A stretch of 64,000 nucleotides of DNA from Priestia megaterium NBRC 15308 = ATCC 14581 (GTDB taxonomy: Bacteria > Bacillota > Bacilli > Bacillales > Bacillaceae_H). The translations under genes were made by a program, and so were the position numbers. Positions 17,159 through 26,063 of this stretch are shown here, in pieces (position 1 is the stretch's first letter; every line of letters begins with the position of its first letter). The notes beneath the pieces are model-generated. The model saw nothing but the letters and a program-made list of their open reading frames with translations, was not told where the DNA came from and searched no databases. Location: assembly GCF_000832985.1 (NCBI RefSeq), contig NZ_CP009920.1, positions 4,644,501 to 4,708,500 of the forward strand, written 5' to 3'.

Positions 17159-18172
17159 TTAGTAACCGTCTACCGTAACATCAGTAATTGCCCCATCACT
17201 AGGACTTACTTGATACCAACCTTGTGTAGCTGTATGTTCTTCTCCTGTTTCTTCATTATCCACAACATTTTCATAAACATGGATAATATAGTTTCCTGAA
17301 TCGTCAACGTGATCATATGCTACAAGGAGAGGTGAATCTTCAGATATGCCTTGCTGATCACGAACTAGCTGGATAGCTTGCTCTTGGGAAACTGTTTGTT
17401 CGGCTGGTTCCTCTTCCTCAAGGGCTTCTGTATCTTCTTCTTGCTCTGATTCCGATTCTGTTTGCGCCTCATCTTCTAAAAAAGCTTCAGCCTCAGCTTC
17501 TTCCTCATCCGATTTTGCCTGAGCTTCCTCTTCCTCCTGTTTCTTCTTCTCTTCTTCTGCTAAACGTTCTTCCTCCGCTTTGCGATCTGCTTCTGCCTGA
17601 GCTACAGCTTCTGCATCAGCTTTGGCCTGCGCCTCTTCTTCTTTTTGTCGGTCTTCTTCTAGCTGCGCATAGTAATCATCTAATTCCTTTTCCATTTGCT
17701 GCTGTTCAAGGTCTGATAATTGCTTTTGTTGTTCTTGTATTTGGTTTTGAAGCAAAGCAATTTGTTCTTCTGAAGCATTATCAACAAAATTGATGTTTTC
17801 TACATAATCACCACTGGCGTCAAAATTAACTTCCATCATACAAAAAACATTTTGCTCTTGATTAATGCCATAGTAAATATACTGATTGTCACCTACTTGG
17901 ATATACTGATAACCATTCATTACGTTTAATAAGTAATCGCGATCAGCTTCTTTAGAATTAACTGCTTTTTTAATTGTGGATGCTTTTGTTTGTAATGTAT
18001 TCGGCGATGATTCTTTTACAGCCGTTTTATTGCCATTTTCTTTCGTATGAACCGCTGTTGATTTCTCTGTAGGCTCTTCTTTTTGCGATACAGTTTCACT
18101 GGTCTCATCGCTACAGGCTGCTAGCAATATAGCTAACAGTGGAATACCAAAAGCAACTTTTAACATTTTCAT
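17159..18172 (-). CDS. Lipoprotein with long acidic coiled coil and C-terminal PepSY-like domain
   Basis: 337 residues. The signal ends in the lipobox LLAAC (Cys at about 20), so the protein is lipid-anchored outside the membrane. A Thr/Ser/Lys linker leads to a small domain (about 65-135), then a long Glu/Gln/Ala-rich coiled coil with little sequence complexity (about 140-250), and a C-terminal domain of about 75 residues beginning SQEQAIQLVRDQ, like PepSY or related extracellular modules in Bacilli lipoproteins. Function unknown. The gene appears to stand alone with a terminator downstream. The low-complexity part may vary in length between strains. Confidence 0.75.
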   Translation of the reverse strand: MKMLKVAFGIPLLAILLAACSDETSETVSQKEEPTEKSTAVHTKENGNKTAVKESSPNTLQTKASTIKKAVNSKEADRDYLLNVMNGYQYIQVGDNQYIYYGINQEQNVFCMMEVNFDASGDYVENINFVDNASEEQIALLQNQIQEQQKQLSDLEQQQMEKELDDYYAQLEEDRQKEEEAQAKADAEAVAQAEADRKAEEERLAEEEKKKQEEEEAQAKSDEEEAEAEAFLEDEAQTESESEQEEDTEALEEEEPAEQTVSQEQAIQLVRDQQGISEDSPLLVAYDHVDDSGNYIIHVYENVVDNEETGEEHTATQGWYQVSPSDGAITDVTVDGY

Positions 18173-18329
18173 AGACTATTATCCGCTTTTTTTATCTTTT
18201 TTTAGGTTTTAAGCAATTCTAAAGAACTATAAAAACCTTAGGGGTTATTATACCAAAATTAAGAAAATATAAGAATGTTTTCTTGTGTTGTTTATGGAAT
18301 TTTTTGAAAAAAATATCTTTTTATGCATA

Positions 18330-18376
18330 AAAAAACACAAAGCCATGCAATTTTTTATAACACGGTTTTGTGTTTT
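18330..18376 (-). terminator. Terminator of glutamate decarboxylase gene
   Basis: On the minus strand AAAACACAAAACC pairs with GGCTTTGTGTTTT and ends in a T run. Confidence 0.8.
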
Positions 18377-18386
18377 CGTAACAGAG

Positions 18387-19790
18387 TTAATGATGAAATC
18401 CATTGTCGTATTTCGTGTCTTTAAGAACAGGTCTATCCAACGAGTTAAGAAATTCAACGGCTTGTTTGAAATTAACCATAAATAAATGAGCAAGGTCCCT
18501 TGAAAATCCATTTCTAACGACAATGCGCATGATTGTTATTTCTTCCATGTCTGCAGGCAGCGGATAAGCAGGAACTTGCCATCCATACGTACGCAGTTGT
18601 CTAGACAAATCATAAAGCGTCCAGTTTGGCGTATATCCTTCTTTCAGTTTCCAAGCAAGAACCGGGATATCTGAACCATCAGCAAGAATTTCGAATGCTT
18701 CCATTTCTCCAATTTCTTTGCTGAGAAACAGCGCGTTTTCTTGAGAGGTTTTTTGCACAGCATAATAGCCGTCTTTACCTAAACGCAAGAAATTGTAGTA
18801 CTGTAAAAGAACTTGTGCTCCTGGTCTAGAGAAGTTGAGCGCGAAAGTTGGCATGTTGCCTCCTAAATAAGAAACGCGGAAAATAAGATCTTCAGGCAAG
18901 TCCTCTTTTTCTCTCCAAATCACCCATCCCAAGCCAGGATAAACTAAACCATACTTGTGTCCTGACACGTTAATGGACTTTACTCGAGGCAAGCGGAAAT
19001 CCCAGATGAGGTCTGGTTGAAGAAATGGAGCGATAAAACCTCCAGAAGCGGCATCTACATGAATAGGAATATCCAACCCTGTTTTTTCCTGTAACTCATC
19101 TAATACTTTTGCGATAGCAGCAATTGGTTCGTAAACTCCTGTATACGTCACTCCAAGAATCGGTACGACGCCAATTGTATTTTCGTCAACCGCATTAATG
19201 ACGCCTTCTGCATCTAAATAAGGATGATCTGGATTAATGTTCACATAACGAGGTTCTACGTCCCAATAGTTTGCGAACTTCTCCCACACCACTTGAACGG
19301 ATGAACTAAATACAATGTTCGGGCGGTCCGTTGATAGCCCTTTACTTTTACGCAGTTTCTGCCAGCGTCTTTTTAAAGCCAGTCCGCCAAGCATACATGC
19401 TTCAGATGAACCTGTAGTAGAAACGCCCATCGTTGTATCAGGATTAGGTGAATTCCACAAATCCGCTAAAATACGTACACATCTCTCTTCAATAGCCGCT
19501 GTCTGCGGATACTCGTCTTTATCGATCATATTTTTATCAAAAGATTCTCCGTACAAACGCTTTGCATCAGGCTCCATCCACGTAGTAACAAACGTAGCTA
19601 AATTTAAACGGGCATTTCCGTCTAAAGCAATTTCATCATGAATGATTTGATAAGCTGTTTCTGGAAGCATACCTTGATCACTGATACGCAGCCTTGGAAT
19701 CGTCACTTCTCCTTGTCGAGAAAAAAGTGGATTAACAGGAAATTCATCAGGTAAATTTTTTTGTTCACGATGCGGATGCCATTGAGGCAT
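18387..19790 (-). CDS. gadB: Glutamate decarboxylase
   Basis: Pyridoxal-phosphate enzyme that converts glutamate to GABA and CO2, consuming a proton; in acid resistance it works with a glutamate/GABA antiporter, which is not in this window. The 467 residues match the E. coli GadB length (466). The PLP lysine is Lys279 in NVSGHKYG, the cofactor aspartate lies in HVDAASGG (245-252), and TTGSSEACMLG (125-135) binds phosphate. AAGGAGATG precedes the ATG. It is a single gene closed by a terminator. The symbol could equally be gadA; paralogues cannot be separated here. Confidence 0.93.
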   Translation of the reverse strand: MPQWHPHREQKNLPDEFPVNPLFSRQGEVTIPRLRISDQGMLPETAYQIIHDEIALDGNARLNLATFVTTWMEPDAKRLYGESFDKNMIDKDEYPQTAAIEERCVRILADLWNSPNPDTTMGVSTTGSSEACMLGGLALKRRWQKLRKSKGLSTDRPNIVFSSSVQVVWEKFANYWDVEPRYVNINPDHPYLDAEGVINAVDENTIGVVPILGVTYTGVYEPIAAIAKVLDELQEKTGLDIPIHVDAASGGFIAPFLQPDLIWDFRLPRVKSINVSGHKYGLVYPGLGWVIWREKEDLPEDLIFRVSYLGGNMPTFALNFSRPGAQVLLQYYNFLRLGKDGYYAVQKTSQENALFLSKEIGEMEAFEILADGSDIPVLAWKLKEGYTPNWTLYDLSRQLRTYGWQVPAYPLPADMEEITIMRIVVRNGFSRDLAHLFMVNFKQAVEFLNSLDRPVLKDTKYDNGFHH

Positions 19791-20014
19791 AAAGTATCAT
19801 CTCCTTATGTATATCTAACAAACTGCTTTACGTTCACCTGGTGTTATAACAAGCAGGTCTCCTTTACACATTATGAGCTTTGAAGACTATTTTCATTCTT
19901 TCCATTATCCGCAGCACATAAGGGTGATCTTTATTTAGTGATACTCATAAAAATCTGCTTGGCACAACTCAAAGGGTGGAAAATATGGTAATATATTCTA
20001 AAGGAGGTTTTTAA

Positions 20015-20536
20015 ATGGAGAAACAAGGGATTATCTTGCAAGACAAGTTTTTCGAGTTAGGTGAATCTCCTATTTATAATGAATCACAAGACGTCATTGG
20101 AAATGTCGCATATAAGTTATCTATTGCTAATAAATTTGAGATTTTAAAGGACGAAGAAATTATATTTACAGGTAAATCTAAAATGTTTGCCCTTATGCCG
20201 AAGCTGATTATTTCTGATCACCACGGAAATGAAGTTGGCATGATTCAGCGAAAATTTACTTTTTTAAAAAAGAAGTATCTTTATATCAGAAACGATGGCG
20301 ATACATATGAAATTACGGGGAATATAACAGATCGCAAATTCGACGTTTTGCGTTCCGGCGTTCCTGTTATTCAAGTCCGCACACTCTCTTCTTTTCTGTC
20401 ATTACGTCCCCACACGTTTGCTTTAGAATTTCTCGAACCTGATCTCGATAAGTGGGAAGGAATTGCGGTTATACAAGGCGTAAGGATGATGGTGAAAGAC
20501 GAAAACAGCAGTACAGCTACTGCTCCGGCTCAATAG
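20015..20536 (+). CDS. LURP-one/tubby-like family protein (YxjI-type)
   Basis: 173 residues with the beta-barrel pattern of the LURP-one-related family: repeated motifs such as KFFELGESPIYNESQDVIGNVAY, FALMPKLIISDHHGNEVGMIQRK and EITGNITDRKFDVL. Family members resemble the tubby C-terminal domain and may bind membrane phosphoinositides in eukaryotes; bacterial roles are unknown. AAAGGAGG precedes the ATG. No neighbour suggests a partner. It shares a bidirectional terminator with the convergent membrane protein gene. Confidence 0.72.
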   Translation: MEKQGIILQDKFFELGESPIYNESQDVIGNVAYKLSIANKFEILKDEEIIFTGKSKMFALMPKLIISDHHGNEVGMIQRKFTFLKKKYLYIRNDGDTYEITGNITDRKFDVLRSGVPVIQVRTLSSFLSLRPHTFALEFLEPDLDKWEGIAVIQGVRMMVKDENSSTATAPAQ

Positions 20537-20550
20537 TGGTTATATGATAT

Positions 20551-20593
20551 AAAAAAACGAACAAACTTTATATTGAAGTTTGTTCGTTTTTTT
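20551..20593. terminator. Bidirectional terminator
   Basis: AAAAAAACGAACAAACTT (20551-20568) and its exact complement (20576-20593), between convergent genes. Confidence 0.93.
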
Positions 20594-20595
20594 AA

Positions 20596-20907
20596 TTAAG
20601 GGCCAAATACTAATGTACCGATAACATGGTAGCTAATTGGTACAAGAAACAAGATGATATTTAAAATAATCGCCCATAGACAGAGCTTGTCTTTTTTTAT
20701 AAAAAAACCAATAATTGCAGGAACAATCATGAGCGGAACTAAAAAGATAGGTGCGATAATAGGCAGTCCTTGAAGCTTTTCGGCCGCAATAAGCCCTGTG
20801 AAAAAGTTAAGGATCAATAAAGTATTAATAATGACATATAAAAGTGAAATTCCTCCAAGAACCCCGCCTATTATCCCGCTTTTAGTTGTTTTAACAGTAG
20901 CATCCAC
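20596..20907 (-). CDS. Three-pass membrane protein, unknown
   Basis: 103 residues from a GTG at 20907 (GAGGTGATAG upstream). Hydrophobic segments lie at about 12-38, 48-67 and 76-98. The Gly-rich first segment (GIIGGVLGGISLLYV) is typical of small uncharacterised Bacillus membrane proteins. No motif points to a function. Confidence 0.6.
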   Translation of the reverse strand: MDATVKTTKSGIIGGVLGGISLLYVIINTLLILNFFTGLIAAEKLQGLPIIAPIFLVPLMIVPAIIGFFIKKDKLCLWAIILNIILFLVPISYHVIGTLVFGP

Positions 20908-21006
20908 GTTTCTATCACCTCTTTTTTAGAAATATAAGTAAACTATACTATAATATGGATTTTATTGTAAAGGTATAGAGAAAAAAACTGATAAAAACCC
21001 ATTACG

Positions 21007-21040
21007 AAAAAGCACTGTAGCAATCGCTACAGTGCTTTTT
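21007..21040 (-). terminator. Terminator of the broken GTPase gene
   Basis: AAAAAGCACTGTAGC and GCTACAGTGCTTTTT around a 4-base loop; overlaps the stop codon. Confidence 0.88.
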
Positions 21041-22999
21041 ATAAACAGTGCATTTTTTCTTCTGCTTCTTTCCAAGGAACCGTATAGCCCTGTCCTTTTG
21101 CGCAAAAGACGGACGATGAACTGTATTCGGGATCCGCCTCTTTATTGTAGCGGATTTGTTCAATCACTTCTGCTTCATTATGACAGCGTTCATGCCCTCC
21201 GAATAATAGAGACATCGCTCCTTTTCCATGCGTAAAAGATGCTAGCGTCGAACCGTAGGTCATAAAAGTAGCAACAGGAGCTTTTCCTGTAATAATCGCT
21301 TTATTTTCGGTTGTTACAGGAGAATCAAAGCGACCGTGTGCACTTTGAACATCAGCTAATACTCTTCCCATTTGATCAATATCTACTTTAATTTTAAAGT
21401 CATAATACGGTTCTAGCACAATATTTTCTGCTTTTTCTAACCCTTGTCGCAGTGCACGGTACGTTGCTTCTCTAAAATCTCCTCCGCTTGTATGCTTGTT
21501 GTGAGCTCGTCCAGTGCATAATGTCACTTTTATATCAGTAATAGGTGAACCTGTCAGCAAACCATGATGCGGCTTTTCAAATATATGCTGACGGACTAGA
21601 TTTTGATACCCCACGGATAAATCCTCGGCGTGACAAGCATTTTCAAAAGTAATTCCGCTGTTTCGTTCCGCTGCTTCTATTTTCAAATGAACTTCTGCAT
21701 AGTGTTTCAACGGTTCAAAATGCCCGTAGCCCATCACTGTATTTTGAATGGATTCTTTGTACAAAATTTCTGGTTCTTCAAACTGTACATTTATATTAAA
21801 ACGTTCTTTTATCAGTTTTTCGAGGACTTCAAGCTGAATTGCTCCCATCACATGAATATGAAGCTCTTGAGTCCTTTCTTCCCACGTTACATGTAAAGAA
21901 GGGTCTTCAGCATCTAATAATTGAAAAATTTTAATTCCTTCTTTTGGATGAACAGAAGGCTCAAAAACAACTTTTGATTTTAACGTAGGCAAAAGTTCGT
22001 AGGAGCGGCTTTCTTTTAATGTTCCAAGACCGTCTCCAATCGATGCTGAAGACAACCCTGTAACCGCAAAAAGTTCGCCTGCTGAACCTTCATTTACGTT
22101 TTTAAATGTGCTTCCGTTATAAGCACGAATTTGAGTGATTTTTTCTTCGTATAGATCTCCTTTTTTTCATAAGCCACTTCATCACGCACTTGTAACTTCC
22201 CGCTCAGAGCTTTGATAAACGTGATGCGCATGCCATTTTCATCGTGCCGAATTTTATATACACGACCTGAAAATGCTTCTTCCTGCGAGTAGCGAGTTTC
22301 TGTTAACAAATCAACCTTCTCTAAAAATTCTTTAATACCGAAGTCTTGTAAAGCTGAACCACTGGCACACGGGAAAAGCTGATTGGTTTGAATAAGCTTT
22401 TGCATAGCCGCTCTCCAATAAGCTTGAGCATTCTTGCCTTCCATAAATGCATCTAAAAGCTCTTCATCTTTTTCAGCTATAAATTCAATAAGTTCCTCAC
22501 TTAACGAGCCATCTATAAGCTCTGACGTTATGTCAAAAACATCGGAGGTTAAGTTATATTTAATATCGTTTATAACACGTTCAGGATCTGCTCCTACACG
22601 ATCGATTTTATTGATAAAAAAGAATACGGGCACACGATGTTTTTGAAGCAGCTGCCAAACAGTTTCTGTATGGCCTTCGACTCCTTCTACTGCACTTAAG
22701 ATAACAATCGCATAGTCCATCACTTGAATAGAACGTTCCATTTCAGGTGAAAAATCGACGTGGCCCGGTGTATCAATTAAATAGTAAGTAGAACCGTTAT
22801 ATGAAAAAGTTCCTTGATCGGCAAATACCGTAATCCCTCGTTCTTTTTCAATCGTATGGGTATCAAGAAAGGAATCTTTGTGGTCGACTCTTCCTCGTTG
22901 TTTAATACTTTTGGTATGATAAAGAAGCTGTTCGGAAAACGTTGTCTTTCCTGCATCGACATGCGCTACGATACCGATCGTTTTGTTAGATTGTTTCAT
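21039..22999 (-). pseudogene. Ribosomal-protection-type GTPase (TetM/OtrA-like translation factor), frameshifted
   Basis: Two frames, 22999-22094 and 21039 to about 22160, form one EF-G-like protein of about 653 residues when one base is added. The 5' part carries the G1 loop AHVDAGKTT, switch II DTPGHVDF and G4 NKID; the 3' part carries domains III-V up to a C-terminus ending EEKMHCL. The break is in a run of seven A on the coding strand (22161-22167): with eight A the frame continues as KKGDLYEEKITQIRAYNGST. These factors remove tetracycline from ribosomes or act as accessory EF-G paralogues; which applies is unclear. A real frameshift, a sequencing error in the homopolymer, or slippage are all possible. 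Confidence 0.85.
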
Positions 23000-23100
23000 T
23001 GTTAAATACCACCTTACTGCTGTATGTATAGCTGTTACTTTCTATTTTATAATAATCGCAAGAAAAAGTGGACGACAAAGGCCTAGAACTGCTCACATCA

Positions 23101-23131
23101 AAAAAGAATGCGTGATTAAACATCGCATTCC
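23101..23131 (-). terminator. Terminator of two small membrane protein genes
   Basis: On the minus strand GAATGCG pairs with CGCATTC across an 11-base loop and is followed by TTTTTT; the stop codon lies within it. Confidence 0.75.
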
Positions 23132-23307
23132 CTTTTTGTACGGCGTTTAGTATCTTTTTTGCCTTTTGCTATAAAAATAGCTGCTATAAGGCACCCAATT
23201 CCAGCTAAATGCAGGATGTTATTACCCGTCGCGCCTAGACTGTTAATAGTCAACCCAACTAAAATGCTGCCAAATATAATCAATAAAACAGCAAACATGA
23301 ACTTCAA
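23116..23307 (-). CDS. Small two-pass membrane protein, unknown
   Basis: 63 residues from the TTG at 23307, which has GGAGAG 8 bases upstream; a GTG at 23316 would be too close to that site. Two hydrophobic segments (about 3-22 and 30-47) and a Lys/Arg-rich tail (KGKKDTKRRTKRE). It lies 26 bases downstream of another small membrane protein gene and is probably cotranscribed with it. Confidence 0.55.
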   Translation of the reverse strand: MKFMFAVLLIIFGSILVGLTINSLGATGNNILHLAGIGCLIAAIFIAKGKKDTKRRTKRECDV

Positions 23308-23333
23308 TTTCTTCACTCTCCGTTAGTAAGTTA

Positions 23334-23519
23334 TTAAATATGATTTGCATACGGATCATATAAACCAGTAAGTAATACTAGACTTGCTGATAAAATCAAT
23401 GTTCCTACGATTAACCAACTGTTGCTACATACCTTTTTTCCCTTTTTGCGTAAAAACATTCCTAATATAAGAAATAGTAGTGCGACAGATAGTAGAATCA
23501 ATCCTATACCAATATTCAA
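23334..23519 (-). CDS. Small two-pass membrane protein, unknown
   Basis: 61 residues if translation starts at the TTG at 23519, placed 9 bases after AAGGGAGAG; the longer frame from an ATG at 23543 would itself contain that site. Hydrophobic segments at about 2-23 and 38-56 flank a basic loop (RKKGKK). First of an apparent two-gene unit. No family recognised. Confidence 0.5.
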   Translation of the reverse strand: MNIGIGLILLSVALLFLILGMFLRKKGKKVCSNSWLIVGTLILSASLVLLTGLYDPYANHI

Positions 23520-23680
23520 TATTTCTTTCTCTCCCTTGTACATGTATTCATTACTATCTAGTTAACCATAATATTATTATGAAAATAAAAAGCGAACTTG
23601 AACTTTTACCGAACTTAATTGTTTTATATGTTATCATACATAAATTGTTAAAAATACATTTTTCACCTTTCTCTATTAGA

Positions 23681-23712
23681 AAAAACAGCCTCTTGACTAA
23701 GAGACTGTTTTT
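23681..23712 (-). terminator. Terminator of the FNT channel gene
   Basis: On the minus strand AAACAGTCTCTT pairs with AAGAGGCTGTTT around a 4-base loop and ends in T. Confidence 0.85.
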
Positions 23713-23734
23713 AATGACGACTGATAAAACCTGA

Positions 23735-24529
23735 TTAAGAAGCTTTTTTTAATTGTTCTTTTTGTTTCTGTTGATAAGAAGAAAAATAAATAAGGCCTAC
23801 AAATACAGCTCCTCCTATCATATTTCCGATAAAGGTAGGAACAATATTTGTCATAAAATCAATCCATGTAAAGTGACCTGCAAAAATAGCGGCGGGAATA
23901 ATAAACATATTGGCTACAACGTGCTGCAAGCCAATCGCAACAAATGCCATGATCGGAAACCAAATACCAAGAATTTTCCCCGTAACATCGTCAGCGCCGT
24001 ATGAAAGCCAAATAGCTAAACATACAAGCCAGTTACAGCCCACAGCAGAAATAAGCGTTTTAAAAAATGAGTCATCAATTTTAGCTTGAGCAATTGCTAC
24101 CGTTTTATCTAAAAAAGGCCCCGTTTCTGTTAACCCGACAATATGTCCAAAGAAATACGCAATAAATACGGCTCCTAAAAAGTTAGCAAGCGTGACCCAA
24201 AACCAGTTATGAAACAAGTGACGAAGTGAAATTTTTCTTGCATACAGAGCAATGGAAACAGACATCATATTCCCTGTAATAAGCTCAGCTCCCCCGAGCA
24301 CAACCAGCATAAGACCTACAGGAAAGACGACCCCTCCTAAAAGATTCGATAAACTTCCCCATTCAACTGGTAAATTACCAATGACGCGCACATCTAGTAA
24401 AAAACCAAGCGCAATAAAAGCTCCTCCTAAAAACCCAAGCATAAGAATAGAAGAAAGGGACAGCTTAGTTTTTGAAACCCCCGCTTCTAAAGCGATGTTT
24501 AACATTTTATCCGGCTTGTGAAATGCCAT
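23735..24529 (-). CDS. Formate/nitrite transporter (FNT) family channel
   Basis: 264 residues with six transmembrane segments and the FNT signatures: GFLGGAFIALGF in TM1, LGGAELITGNMMSV in the TM2 region (about 77-92), NFLGAVFIAYFFGH in TM3, and the omega-loop region LQHVVANMFIIPAAI with the conserved His and Asn. FNT pentamers conduct formate, nitrite or other small monovalent anions; B. subtilis YwcJ is the nearest named relative I recall. The substrate cannot be told from sequence. AAGGAGGAG precedes the ATG. A hairpin followed by TTTTTT stands directly upstream of the ribosome-binding site, so expression must read through it. Confidence 0.88.
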   Translation of the reverse strand: MAFHKPDKMLNIALEAGVSKTKLSLSSILMLGFLGGAFIALGFLLDVRVIGNLPVEWGSLSNLLGGVVFPVGLMLVVLGGAELITGNMMSVSIALYARKISLRHLFHNWFWVTLANFLGAVFIAYFFGHIVGLTETGPFLDKTVAIAQAKIDDSFFKTLISAVGCNWLVCLAIWLSYGADDVTGKILGIWFPIMAFVAIGLQHVVANMFIIPAAIFAGHFTWIDFMTNIVPTFIGNMIGGAVFVGLIYFSSYQQKQKEQLKKAS

Positions 24530-24546
24530 AAAACTCCTCCTTAACT

Positions 24547-24599
24547 AAAAAAGGCAGCACTCAAAAACACCTTTTACACAAGGTTTTTGAATGCTGCCT
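24547..24599 (-). promoter_or_regulatory. Leader terminator (attenuator) in front of the FNT gene
   Basis: On the minus strand GGCAGCA, TCAAAAAC and CTT arms fold back to form a long stem closing with TGCTGCC, followed at once by TTTTTTAG and then the AAGGAGGAG site of the FNT gene 8 bases later. There is no room for a promoter between terminator and ribosome-binding site. The upstream gene ends at 24718, so either that transcript is terminated here or a separate leader transcript is attenuated. A TTGTTT-17-TAGATA promoter candidate lies just upstream on the same strand. The signal sensed is unknown. Confidence 0.6.
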
Positions 24600-24717
24600 A
24601 ATAATCCTGCACTTTCTTTACAGTATATCAGTCATCATTATCTATAATAAAATCAAATAAAAAACAAGCAGATCCTACTTCTCTTTCATTTAATTAAATT
24701 ATGTATTTTACGTTGTT

Positions 24718-25062
24718 TTATTGAATATTGGTTTCAAACACAAACACAGAAACAGCGATATCTTCTTCCACTTTGATATCAGAAAATAAGTACTCCAGCT
24801 TAGCTCCTAACAAGTCTTCAAGCCCTTCTGGAGGAGATGCAGCATAAAGGTTTTGAATAAGCTTCGTTCTTGCCATATGTACCGTCTCTTTACCTTCGGT
24901 TGTTCTCGCGATAAATTGTTCAGCTGGCGTTAAGTTGCCGTACAAAGTTGAAATAGCCATATTTTGAACAAATACAGTATGAATTCGTTCTGGACCTTTT
25001 CCAAAAAGTTTTTTGCGCAGCTTTCGGATAATATCATTAAAATCATGTATTTTCTTAGACAC
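24718..25062 (-). CDS. DUF2294 protein (YbcI-like)
   Basis: 114 residues from the GTG at 25062, chosen because GCGGAGG lies 10 bases upstream; the longer frame from a TTG at 25110 adds a basic, non-conserved stretch. Motifs GKGPERIHTVFVQNMAI and GNLTPAEQFIA are those of DUF2294, found in B. subtilis YbcI beside sodium/proton or bicarbonate transport genes and in some cyanobacteria. Biochemical role unknown. Here it lies upstream of an FNT channel gene on the same strand. Confidence 0.75.
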   Translation of the reverse strand: MSKKIHDFNDIIRKLRKKLFGKGPERIHTVFVQNMAISTLYGNLTPAEQFIARTTEGKETVHMARTKLIQNLYAASPPEGLEDLLGAKLEYLFSDIKVEEDIAVSVFVFETNIQ

Positions 25063-25460
25063 TGGTGTATGCCTCCGCTTATCTCGAGTATGTCTCCCCT
25101 GCTCATTCAAGTTTTCAACTAAGAATAAGTTACATTATACATGACGACGTTTACATTGTATACAATGTATCTGTTTTATCCCCGTTAATCCAAACAATCG
25201 CAAAACCATTACAAAATGATAAAAAAAATCCTCCACTTATTAAAGTGAAGGATTACCTTTATATCTCTACTTAAAGGTTACAAATGGATTCTCAGTTATT
25301 AAAGAAATAACTAAGAACTTTGACAAAATAGTATGTCAAAATAGTCAAGTGGTATGTTTGTACCAGTAGTTAATGCTATCACGTTAAAGTCATGGAATCC
25401 AATTAGTTTACTTTCATAATACTTTATTTAATTTAAATATTCTTTTTTGATAGGAAACCC
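25063..25460. other. Intergenic region with terminator and short repeats
   Basis: About 400 bases without a gene. It holds a minus-strand terminator (25221-25254) and, near 25318-25360, repeated short words (GACAAAATAGTATGTCAAAATAGTCAAGTGG-like, two overlapping TGTCAAAATAGT copies). It should also contain the promoter of the DUF2294 gene. Confidence 0.4.
25221..25254 (-). terminator. Terminator downstream of two small genes
   Basis: On the minus strand AATCCTTCACTT pairs with AAGTGGAGGATT (one mismatch or G-U) and is followed by TTTTTT. Confidence 0.75.
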
Positions 25461-25652
25461 TTAATCTTCATCACGATCTGCTCTAAATTCATCATCAGAT
25501 AATGAATTTAATTGGTGGCTAAGCTTTTCGTAGTTATCTTGTTTCTGGTTTTGTTGTATATCATTAGATATAGGAGCTTCACTAGAAACAGTAGACTTTT
25601 TTCTAGTCTCTTCGCCTCCGCTAACTCCAAACCCAACATTGTTATCTGTCAT
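25461..25652 (-). CDS. Small polar protein, unknown
   Basis: 63 residues from the ATG at 25652, with GAGGTG 7 bases upstream; the frame is longer but hydrophobic and without a site further upstream. The sequence is polar and probably disordered (SGGEETRKKSTVSSEAP) with an acidic C-terminus (SDDEFRADRDED). I do not recognise it. It lies 118 bases after a small membrane protein gene on the same strand. Confidence 0.5.
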   Translation of the reverse strand: MTDNNVGFGVSGGEETRKKSTVSSEAPISNDIQQNQKQDNYEKLSHQLNSLSDDEFRADRDED

Positions 25653-25770
25653 GGGATTCACCTCTTTAACTGTTATTATGGAGAATTGCTCTAAAAAAAT
25701 AACAGGAAACAAAAGGGATTCCCACTTAGCTAATAGCGGTCCAAGCTTCCTTACTTACACCAAATCGTAT

Positions 25771-25962
25771 TTATATAAGGAAATGACCTGCTCTAACCCC
25801 ATAGGCAATACCAACAAAAAAACTTGCTATACCTAGTGTTTGACTTTTACATACATACTTTATAGTTAAGCCTGGAATCAGACCCCATATAATGATGAAA
25901 ATAGCGAACGATACTATAATAGAAGACCATGCACCTTGCCCTGATATACTTATACCTTGCAT
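25771..25962 (-). CDS. Small two-pass membrane protein, unknown
   Basis: 63 residues with hydrophobic segments at about 12-32 and 41-60. AAAGGAG lies 8 bases before the ATG. Not recognised; possibly cotranscribed with the polar protein gene downstream. Confidence 0.55.
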   Translation of the reverse strand: MQGISISGQGAWSSIIVSFAIFIIIWGLIPGLTIKYVCKSQTLGIASFFVGIAYGVRAGHFLI

Positions 25963-26063
25963 AAACGTTTCTCCTTTCAGTCCTTATATCGGGAGAACAT
26001 AAATTTTTTATAGTATCTTATAATACGAACTAAAAAATTCAAGTGACCTGTCCATATATGCTT

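Noticed and set aside
17515-17793. 92-residue plus-strand Leu/Pro-rich frame
   Set aside because: Antisense shadow of the acidic coiled coil of the lipoprotein.
25318-25360. Short repeats TGTCAAAATAGT as a CRISPR or iteron array
   Set aside because: Only two overlapping copies, no regular spacers.
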